Assembly: GCA_018780805.1 (NCBI GenBank)
Contig: JADMJD010000058.1
Location: 1-39,376 of the forward strand
Length of the DNA: 39,376 nt
From: Rubrivivax sp.
GTDB lineage: Bacteria; Pseudomonadota; Gammaproteobacteria; Burkholderiales; Burkholderiaceae_C
Reading direction: 5' to 3'
Position numbers and translations under genes: made by a program. Positions 32,296 through 39,376 of this stretch are shown piece after piece (positions within the stretch are counted from its first letter, which is position 1; every line of letters starts with the position of its first letter). The notes beneath the pieces were generated by a model. That model saw nothing but the letters and a program-made list of their open reading frames with translations, did no database searches and was not told the origin of the DNA.

Positions 32296-35200
32296 ATGAA
32301 GCGGCTGCCACCCTCGTCCCTGTTGGCCACGCCGCCGCGTGCGACGCCGTTGGCGATGGCCTTGGCTGCCGCGTGGCCGGTGCTGGCCTGGGCCCAGCCG
32401 GTGCCGGGCGCGCTGCCGCAGGGCGCGCAGATCAAGAACGGGCAGGTGATCATCAGCAACCCGGCGGCCAACCAGCTGCTGGTTCAGCAGGCCAGCCAGC
32501 GCAGCATCATCCATTGGCAGAGCTTCAACATCGGCCGCGATGCCGCGGTCGAGTTCAAGATGCCCAGCGCCAGCAGCAGCTCGCTGAACCGCGTCACGGG
32601 CGGCTCGTTGAGCCAGATCTTCGGCAGCCTCAAGTCCAACGGCCAGGTCTACCTGGTCAACCCCAACGGCATCGTCTTTGGCCAGGGCGCGCAGGTGGAC
32701 GTGGGGGCGCTGGTGGCCAGCACGCTGGACCTGGGCGACGACGATTTCCTGTCCGGCCTGAACAACAGCGTGCTGGGTGGCAACTTCGCCTTCGAGCGCA
32801 CCGAGTGGGCCGACCAGGAGCCCTACAACCCCGCCAGCGACCTGGTGCACGTGCAGGCCGGCGCCCGCATCACCACCGCCAGCGGTGGCCGGGTCTTCCT
32901 GTTTGCGCGCGACGTGGCCAACAGCGGCACCCTGCAGGCGCCCGATGGCCAGGTGGTGCTGGGCGGCGGCGACAGCGTGATGCTGAAGCTGCCCACCACC
33001 GAGCCGCTGTACGCGGCCGAGGTCAACCCCGACGTGCCCGCGCTGCGCGGCCTGCTGGTGGAAGTGGGGCAGGGCGGCAGCGTGGCCAACACCGCCAGCG
33101 GCGTGATCGAAACCGCGCGTGGCAACACCACGCTGGTGGGCCTGGCCGTCAACCAGTCGGGCCGCATCCGCGCCACCACCAGCGTCAACGCCAATGGCTC
33201 CATCCTGCTGCTGGCGCAGGGTGGTGCCGCCGACGGTCAGCCGAGCGGCAGCGACCTCTACAAACGTGCGCGCAGCAGCGGCGAGCTGGTGCTGGGCGCC
33301 GGCAGCCGGCTGGAGATCGCGCCCGACAACGGCCCGGGCGACAAGCCGCTCACCTCCAACGACAACGCCAGCTTCGTCGTGTCGCGCATCGACCTCGCGG
33401 GCCGCAGCATCACCCTGCAAAGCGGCGCCAGCATCGTCGCGCCCGGTGCTGATGTGAACCTGCGTGCCGGTGCGCCGGACTACCGCAGCGACACCGTCAC
33501 CGGCAGCCGCTTCACCGCGGCCGACGCCACGGCCCGCATCACGCTGGGCGAAGGTGTGTTGATCGACGTCTCTGGCACCACGGACACGCTGATCGATGGT
33601 GCACGCAATTTCGCCACCACCGCGCTGCTGGGCAGCAACGACCTGAAAGACGCGCCGCTGCAGAAGGACGGCCTGCTGCTGCGCAACCAGGTGACGCTGG
33701 ACGTGCGCGGCCGCTCGCCCATCCTGGGCGACCTGGCGGGTTACCGCGCCGCGCTGGAGCGCACGGCCGGCGAACGCCTGGCCAGCGGTGGCAGCGTCAA
33801 CCTGCGTGCCGAGGGCGCGGTGAGCCTGGCCGCGTCGGCCCACATCGACGTGGCCGGTGGCCAGGTGCAGCACAGCGCCGCCGTGGTGCGGCCCACGCAG
33901 CTGATCGGCGCCGATGGCAGCGTGCACACGCTGGGCACCGCGCCGGCCGACCAGGTCTACGTGGCCGCCGTCAACGACGGCCGCCAGGCCGACGGTGGCA
34001 GCGGGCGTTACGACCGTTGGGGCGAGGTGGCCTCGTGGACGGCGCAGGCGCAGAGCACGCCAGCCTACAGCGAAGGCCGGGCCGCGGGCCGCATCGACAT
34101 CGTCGCGCCGTCGGTGCGACTGGACGGCCGGCTGTCGGCTGGTGCGGCCGTGGGCGAACGCCAGCGCAGCGGGCTGGATGCACTGCCCTCGCCAGGCACG
34201 CTGGCCATCGGCGCGGCCACGCACTTCTCGGCCTTTGGCAGCGCCAGCTACGCCGGGGCCGTGCTGCGTGAGGACCTGAACGTCTCGGTGGGCAGCACGC
34301 TGGACGCGGCCACGCCGGGCTCGCGGCTGAACCTGGCGGCCGACGCCGGCTTCGGCAGCCTGAGCCTGGTGACCGAGGGCGATCTGCTGCTCGGCGGCGG
34401 CCCGCTGGGGCTGCCGGCGCTGGGCAGCCTGCAGGCCTTGTCACGCGCCGGCGATGTGGTGCTGGCCGCCGACGTGCGTGCGCCCGGCGGCAGCCTGGTG
34501 GCGCGCACGCTGGGCGGTGACCTGCGTGTGGCCGACGGTGTGGCCCTGGACCTGTCGGGCCGCTTGCTCAACGAACGCCTGGATGGCCCGCTGCAGCGGG
34601 CCGGCAGCGCCGGCGGCACGGTGGCCCTGAGCGCGTTGACGAATCTGGTGCTGGCACCCGACAGCCGCATTGATGTGTCCGGCGGCGCGGTGGTCTCGGC
34701 CAGCGGCGGCATCAGCGGCGCCGCGGCTGGCAGCATCAGCCTGGCGGCCACGGCGCTGGTGGCCCAAGGGCAGGCCGGTGCGCCGCATCTGCAGCTGGAT
34801 GGCCAGCTGGCGGGCCACAGCCTGTCCAGCGGCGGCAGCCTGGCGCTGGCCACCGGCACGGTGCGCCTGGGCACCGCCGATGCCGGCGATGCCGCGGCCG
34901 ACCTGACGCTGGGCGCCGATTTCTTCAACCAGGGCGGCTTTGCGCGCTTCAGCCTGGAAGGCCGCGAAGCGCTGGCGGTGGAGGCCGACTGGCAGGCCAC
35001 CCCCACCGCGCTCACCTGGCGCGCCCAGCGCAGCCTGCTGGACGCCGCCACCGGCAGCGCGCTGGGGCCACATGTGGACACCGCCGCACAGCCGCTGCGC
35101 CTGCAGCAGGCCGTCAGCCTGAGCCTGCTGTCCAGCGGCTTTGGCGCCAACCGGCCGCAGGGCCGACTGGACTGGGACGCCGGTGCCACGCTGGCGCTGC

Positions 35201-38200
35201 AGCCCGGTGCCAGCCTGCTGTTGTCGGCAGCGACCGCCCTGGCCTTTGACGGCACGGTGTCGGCGCCCGGCGGCACGGTGTCGCTGGTGTTGTCGCGCAG
35301 CGCCGCCGATGGCGGCGACTACACCACGCCGCATGCGCTGACGCTGGGTGACACGGCGTTGATCGACGTGTCCGGCCTCACGCAGATCACCCCCGGCAGC
35401 AATGGTCTGCGCCAGGGCCGGGTCTGGGACGGTGGCCGCATCACGCTGGACGGCGATGCCGCCGCGCCCGGTGCGCTGGTGCTGGCACCCGGCGCCACGC
35501 TGCTGGCGCGGGGCGCCACCGGCACGCTGGACCGCACCGCGGCCGGTGCCGACGGCACACGCACCACGGCCACGCTGATCAGCAGCCGCGGCGGCCAGCT
35601 CGACATCCTGGCCAACCGCGACCTGCTGCTGCAGGGCCGGGTGGACTTGTCCGCCGGCAGCGCAGCGGCCGAGGCCGGCACGCTGAACATCACGCTGAAC
35701 AGCGTGCGCGACCAGCCCAGCGACCTGCAGCTGCCCGCGCTGCGCGAGCTGGCCGTGCTGCGTGAAGCCGGCACCACCGGCCTGACCGCAGGCGCCGCGC
35801 CGCGGGCTGAGGTGGGGGCCGATTGGCTGGCGGCGAGTGGTGCCGCACGCATCGGCCTGACGGCACAAGAGGCCATTGTTCTGCAGGCCGGCAGCACGGT
35901 CGCACCCGATCTGCTGCTGACGCTGGACAGCCCCGCGCTGCGTGTGGACGGTGCCGGCACCGCCCACGTGGAGGCGGCGCTGCTGACCTGGCGCAACACC
36001 CGCACGCCGGTGGCCTCGGTGTCGGCCGTGCGGCCCGACCCCGTGGCCAGCAGCGGCGCCGGGCGGCTGGAACTGACGGGCGGCGACATCGTGCTCGACG
36101 GTCCACTCGCCACCCAGGGCGCGGGCCAGGTGCTGCTGCGCAGCGATGCCGCACTGCAGCTGCGCGGCAGCCAGACGGGCAGCGGCGCCCTGCGCACCGC
36201 CAGCGACCTGACGCTGCAGGCGCGCCAGGTGGCGCCCGCCAGCGCCACCACGTTCACGCTGGACGCTGGCGCCGCCACGCTGCGCATCGAACAGGCCGCC
36301 GGTGCGGCGCTGCCGGTGCCGCTGCCGGTGCCGCTGCCTGCGCCGTTGTCTGCCGGTGGCAGCCTGCTGCTGCGGGCGCAGGACATCGTGCAGGCCGGCA
36401 CCCTGCTGGCGCCGCTGGGCAGCATCCGTTTTGACACGGCTGGCACGCTGAGCCTGGCCGACGGCAGCCTGACGTCCGTTTCCGGCGCCGGCCTGCTGGT
36501 GCCCAGCGGCGGCCTCAGTGCCGCCGGCCTGCCAGCCAAGCAGATCCAACTCGACGCTGCCGAGGTGCAATTGGCCCCGGGCGCGGTGCTGGACCTGACC
36601 GGCGGCGGCGACCGTTTCAGCGCCCAGTTTGTGCCCGGCCCCGGCGGCTCCAGCGATGTGTTCGCGGGCGGGGATGGCGCGTTTGCGCTGGTGCCGGGTG
36701 TGCAAGGCCTGGCGCCGCAGGACCGGCAGTTCGCCGGCGCCGCCGCGGCCGGGCAACAGCTGATCGTCGGCCCTGGCGGCCCTGACGGCTCGTTGCCCGC
36801 TGGCACCTACACGCTGCTGCCCGCGCGGTATGCGCTGCTGGCAGGCGCTTTCCTCGTGCGGCCGGATACCAGCGGTGCAGCGCTGGCCGCCGGCACCGCC
36901 CTGGCGCGGCCGGACGGCAGCTTCAGCGTCGGCGCCGTGCTCACAGCGCAAGGCGCCGCGACCCCGCTGGCCAGCAGCGCCAGCCGCTGGCGCGTCACGC
37001 CGTCGGCCGTGGCCCGCCGCGCGTCGGAGATCGTCACCACCACGGCCACCAGCGCCAGCAGTGCAGCGGCCTTGCGTGATGGCACTGCGCTGCCGCCGCT
37101 GCCCGCCGATGCCGGCGCCCTGGTGGTGGCCGCCACGGTGGCGGACCTGGCGGGCCAGGTCCGCCTGGCGCCCGCCAGCTCGGCAGCGCAAGGCGGCCAG
37201 GTCTACGTCGCGGCCGAGCAGATGACGGTGGGCGGCGCGCGCGAAACAGACAACACCAACGTGCTGTGGCTGGACCCGGCGCAGCTGTCGGCCCTGCAGG
37301 CCGGGCGCCTGGTGCTGGGCGCGGTGCCGGGTGATGAGCCCGGCACCGTGGACGTGCGCGCCAGCAGGCTCACGCTGCAGGCCGATGCGGCACCGCTGCG
37401 GGCCGCCGATGTGCTGCTGGCCGCCCGCGACACACTCTCCCTGGACGCTGGCAGCGTGGTGCAGGCCCTGCCGGCCGCCACGCAAGCTGCTTCGGCCGGC
37501 ACGCTGACGGTGGCCGGTGACGCCGCGCTGCTGCGCGTGACCCACACCGCCGATGCCGAACTGCAGCGCAGCGGCGTGCCGGGCCTGACGGGCACGCTGT
37601 CGCTGGGCGATGGTGTGCGCCTGGACGCCGCCGGTGGCCGGCTCACGCTGGACGCCAGCCTCGGCACTGCGCTGGGCACGGGCGTGCGCTTCGAGCAGGC
37701 CACGGCCGTGGCGCTGGGTGCCCAGCGCATCGTCGTCGGTGACATCGGCCCCAGCGGCCACGGCAGCGATCAAGACGGTGGCCTGCGCCTGGACGCGGCC
37801 CTGGCCGCCAGCCTGGCCGGTGTGGACCGCCTGTCCCTGCGCGCCACGCGCGAGATCTTCTTCGCCGACGGCAGCGCGCTGGGTTCGGCGGCGCTCGGCA
37901 GCCTGCTGCTGGATGCACCGCTGCTGACGGCGCCCGGCGCCACCGCCGTCACCGCCGGCACGGTGCAGCTGCAACGCAGCGATGCCGGCGCGGCCAGCGC
38001 GGCCGAGGCCGGCGCCGGCCGCCTGACCATCACCGCCAGCGATGCCGCTGGTGGCCTGCAGATCGGCCCGGGCGACATCGCCATCGGCGGTGTCCTGGCC
38101 CTGCAGCTCAACACCCCGGGTGCCTTGACGCTGAGCGGTGACGCCCACCTGCACACCACGGCCGACGTGGGGCTGAACGCCGGCCGTGTGCAGGCCGCCG

Positions 38201-39376
38201 CCGGGTCCGATGCCGTGCTGGCCACCAGCGGCGCGCTCACCGTGCGCCCCCTGGGCGCAGGCCCGGACAACGCCGCCCCGGCCGGCGGGCAGCTGCGGCT
38301 GCAGGGCCGCACGCTCACCCAGGCCGGGCGCATCGAGCTGCCCTCGGGCCGGCTGGACCTGGTGGCCACGGACGGCGACTTGCGCCTGGCCGCCGGCAGC
38401 AACAGCCTGGCGGCGGGCGCGGCCTGGCTGATCGACGGCACCAGCGGCAGCTTGCCGGCAGGGGCGCTGGCACTGCAGGCCAGCGGCAGCCTGTTGGCCG
38501 ACGCGGGCTCGGTGCTGGATGTGCGCGGCGCGGGCCAGCTGACGCTGCGCGCGGGCGAAACCGCCACGCTGGCCGGTGCGTTGCTGGGGGGTGCAGGCGC
38601 CGAGCTGACGCTGGACGTCGGCCGCCATCTGGACCTGGCGGCGCTGGCCAGCGGCCTGACGGCGGCGCCCGACAACTTTGACGGCCGCCTGGTGCTGCGT
38701 CAACGCAGCGGCGACCTCACGCTGCCGGCCGGCGTCGCGCTGCAGGCCACGGCGCTGAGCCTGCGCGCCGATGCGGGGGCTTTGTACGTGGATGGCCGCC
38801 TGACGGCCCGTGGCAACGCTGGCGCCACGCTGGACCTGTCGGCGCGCGACGACCTGCTGTTGCGTGCCGGCGCTGTCTTGTCGGTGCAGGCCGGCAAGGC
38901 GCCGGGCCGCATCGACCTGGCCACTGAACAAGGCACGCTGGCCGTGCAGGCCGGTGCCCTGCTGCAGTTCAGCCCGGGCGCCGACGGCCCGACGGGTGTG
39001 CTGGCCTTGCGTGCACCGCGCAGCGCCGACGGCCAAGGCGTGCAGATCGCGCCGCTGGCCGGCCGGGTGACCGGCGCCGAGCGCATCGAGGTGGATGTGG
39101 TGCTGCGCTACGACGGCGTGACCGATGTGGATGCCGGCAGTGGCACCGCGCCGCCGCCTCCGCCCCCCGCACCGCCGCCACCACCCCCGCCACCCCCTCC
39201 TGGCCCGCCCGCAGCCGGCGGTGGCCAGGGACCCACGACGGGCGACCGCGAGCCGCCGGCCCCGCCCTTGCCGGGTGTGACGCCAGCGCCCCCTGCACCC
39301 ACACCGCCTGCACCCACGCCGCCCGCGCCGACACCACCCGCGCCGACACCACCCGCGCCGACACCACCCGCGCCGA
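32296..39376 (+). CDS. Giant TpsA-type exoprotein, filamentous haemagglutinin family (3' end outside window)
   Basis: Open for 2360 codons with no stop, and continues past the window. The signal peptide ends about residue 34 (VLAWAQ). The two-partner secretion domain occupies about residues 35-290: QIKNGQVIISNPAANQLLVQ, IIHWQSFNIGRDAAVEFKMP, and the NPNG motif at N122-G125 (NPNGIVFGQGAQVDVGALV). A very long Ala/Gly/Leu-rich region of beta-helix-like repeats (LDLSG, GTLTV, LLAPGA patterns) follows to about residue 2270. A proline-rich segment follows, with poly-Pro and then (A/T)PPAP repeats. It begins 2 bases after the TpsB stop. It is likely a large secreted adhesin or surface fibre, exported by the neighbouring TpsB. 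Confidence 0.92.
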   Translation, partial: MKRLPPSSLLATPPRATPLAMALAAAWPVLAWAQPVPGALPQGAQIKNGQVIISNPAANQLLVQQASQRSIIHWQSFNIGRDAAVEFKMPSASSSSLNRVTGGSLSQIFGSLKSNGQVYLVNPNGIVFGQGAQVDVGALVASTLDLGDDDFLSGLNNSVLGGNFAFERTEWADQEPYNPASDLVHVQAGARITTASGGRVFLFARDVANSGTLQAPDGQVVLGGGDSVMLKLPTTEPLYAAEVNPDVPALRGLLVEVGQGGSVANTASGVIETARGNTTLVGLAVNQSGRIRATTSVNANGSILLLAQGGAADGQPSGSDLYKRARSSGELVLGAGSRLEIAPDNGPGDKPLTSNDNASFVVSRIDLAGRSITLQSGASIVAPGADVNLRAGAPDYRSDTVTGSRFTAADATARITLGEGVLIDVSGTTDTLIDGARNFATTALLGSNDLKDAPLQKDGLLLRNQVTLDVRGRSPILGDLAGYRAALERTAGERLASGGSVNLRAEGAVSLAASAHIDVAGGQVQHSAAVVRPTQLIGADGSVHTLGTAPADQVYVAAVNDGRQADGGSGRYDRWGEVASWTAQAQSTPAYSEGRAAGRIDIVAPSVRLDGRLSAGAAVGERQRSGLDALPSPGTLAIGAATHFSAFGSASYAGAVLREDLNVSVGSTLDAATPGSRLNLAADAGFGSLSLVTEGDLLLGGGPLGLPALGSLQALSRAGDVVLAADVRAPGGSLVARTLGGDLRVADGVALDLSGRLLNERLDGPLQRAGSAGGTVALSALTNLVLAPDSRIDVSGGAVVSASGGISGAAAGSISLAATALVAQGQAGAPHLQLDGQLAGHSLSSGGSLALATGTVRLGTADAGDAAADLTLGADFFNQGGFARFSLEGREALAVEADWQATPTALTWRAQRSLLDAATGSALGPHVDTAAQPLRLQQAVSLSLLSSGFGANRPQGRLDWDAGATLALQPGASLLLSAATALAFDGTVSAPGGTVSLVLSRSAADGGDYTTPHALTLGDTALIDVSGLTQITPGSNGLRQGRVWDGGRITLDGDAAAPGALVLAPGATLLARGATGTLDRTAAGADGTRTTATLISSRGGQLDILANRDLLLQGRVDLSAGSAAAEAGTLNITLNSVRDQPSDLQLPALRELAVLREAGTTGLTAGAAPRAEVGADWLAASGAARIGLTAQEAIVLQAGSTVAPDLLLTLDSPALRVDGAGTAHVEAALLTWRNTRTPVASVSAVRPDPVASSGAGRLELTGGDIVLDGPLATQGAGQVLLRSDAALQLRGSQTGSGALRTASDLTLQARQVAPASATTFTLDAGAATLRIEQAAGAALPVPLPVPLPAPLSAGGSLLLRAQDIVQAGTLLAPLGSIRFDTAGTLSLADGSLTSVSGAGLLVPSGGLSAAGLPAKQIQLDAAEVQLAPGAVLDLTGGGDRFSAQFVPGPGGSSDVFAGGDGAFALVPGVQGLAPQDRQFAGAAAAGQQLIVGPGGPDGSLPAGTYTLLPARYALLAGAFLVRPDTSGAALAAGTALARPDGSFSVGAVLTAQGAATPLASSASRWRVTPSAVARRASEIVTTTATSASSAAALRDGTALPPLPADAGALVVAATVADLAGQVRLAPASSAAQGGQVYVAAEQMTVGGARETDNTNVLWLDPAQLSALQAGRLVLGAVPGDEPGTVDVRASRLTLQADAAPLRAADVLLAARDTLSLDAGSVVQALPAATQAASAGTLTVAGDAALLRVTHTADAELQRSGVPGLTGTLSLGDGVRLDAAGGRLTLDASLGTALGTGVRFEQATAVALGAQRIVVGDIGPSGHGSDQDGGLRLDAALAASLAGVDRLSLRATREIFFADGSALGSAALGSLLLDAPLLTAPGATAVTAGTVQLQRSDAGAASAAEAGAGRLTITASDAAGGLQIGPGDIAIGGVLALQLNTPGALTLSGDAHLHTTADVGLNAGRVQAAAGSDAVLATSGALTVRPLGAGPDNAAPAGGQLRLQGRTLTQAGRIELPSGRLDLVATDGDLRLAAGSNSLAAGAAWLIDGTSGSLPAGALALQASGSLLADAGSVLDVRGAGQLTLRAGETATLAGALLGGAGAELTLDVGRHLDLAALASGLTAAPDNFDGRLVLRQRSGDLTLPAGVALQATALSLRADAGALYVDGRLTARGNAGATLDLSARDDLLLRAGAVLSVQAGKAPGRIDLATEQGTLAVQAGALLQFSPGADGPTGVLALRAPRSADGQGVQIAPLAGRVTGAERIEVDVVLRYDGVTDVDAGSGTAPPPPPPAPPPPPPPPPPGPPAAGGGQGPTTGDREPPAPPLPGVTPAPPAPTPPAPTPPAPTPPAPTPPAPTPPAP
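39286..39375 (+). repeat. 15-bp tandem repeat coding for (A/T)PPAP
   Basis: Six consecutive 15-base units in the TpsA reading frame. The last three (39331-39345, 39346-39360, 39361-39375) are identical (ACACCACCCGCGCCG), and the earlier ones differ at few bases. The array is cut by the window end, so the copy number is unknown. Each unit keeps the frame, so copy-number changes would alter spacer length rather than switch the gene off. Confidence 0.9.

Noticed and set aside
34441-39036. Antisense open frame of about 1530 codons opposite the TpsA gene
   Set aside because: Low-complexity shadow of the Ala/Gly/Leu-rich + strand frame; no recognisable domain and no start signal.
39286-39376. CRISPR-like or non-coding tandem array
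   Set aside because: The units are 15 bp with no spacers and stay in the TpsA frame, coding for (A/T)PPAP; this is a coding repeat.

Overview
The window is about 39.4 kb of very GC-rich bacterial DNA. Codon use is strongly GC3-biased, genes are densely packed with many 4-base start/stop overlaps, and the gene mix fits a betaproteobacterium of the order Burkholderiales. The mix includes a branched-chain-amino-acid-type ABC transporter, PEP-CTERM proteins, an IorAB-like molybdo-hydroxylase and an AlkC-type repair protein. A member of the Rubrivivax/Leptothrix/Ideonella group is my inference; no rRNA or marker gene is present to prove it. No tRNA, rRNA, CRISPR array, transposase or phage gene was seen.

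Region 1 (1-14595, all + strand) looks like one long catabolic/uptake operon for an unidentified small molecule. It holds two tandem paralogous metal-dependent amidohydrolases, a complete LIV/HAAT-family ABC importer (two permeases, a periplasmic binding protein, two ATPases) and a second ATPase fused to a Tm-1-like (UPF0261) ATP-binding domain. These are followed by a PEP-hydrolase-like TIM-barrel protein, a flotillin, an SRPBCC protein, an SRPBCC/quinone-oxidoreductase fusion and a VOC (glyoxalase-fold) protein. The operon is interrupted between the two ATPase genes by about 590 bp of mosaic, palindromic repeat DNA. A related repeat copy lies just upstream of the first gene.

Region 2 (14675-24095) holds ordinary accessory and housekeeping genes. 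These are a BamE/SmpA-like lipoprotein, an ArsC/YffB-family protein, and (on -) an AlkC-like DNA glycosylase translationally coupled to a METTL25/RRNAD1-like methyltransferase. A cytochrome P450 (-) is divergent from an iorA-iorB-araC operon (+). After that come a PEP-CTERM protein (-) and riboflavin synthase (+).

Region 3 (24133-39376) is a cell-surface/export locus. It has a subtilisin-like protease with a GlyGly-CTERM-like tail (-), divergent from a LuxR-type regulator resembling the PEP-CTERM-associated EpsA family. Downstream on + are a PEP-CTERM protein, an exported protein resembling periplasmic phosphate-binding proteins, a second related PEP-CTERM protein, a TpsB outer-membrane transporter and a giant TpsA exoprotein. 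The TpsA gene is open for at least 2360 codons and runs off the end of the window inside a proline-rich 15-bp tandem repeat. PEP-CTERM sorting, a GlyGly-CTERM-type signal and two-partner secretion thus occur side by side; no exosortase or rhombosortase is in the window.

The two most promising less-described items are the Region 1 operon, with its LivF::Tm-1 fusion next to a separate Tm-1-type TIM-barrel gene, and the regulator/PEP-CTERM/binding-protein/two-partner-secretion locus of Region 3.
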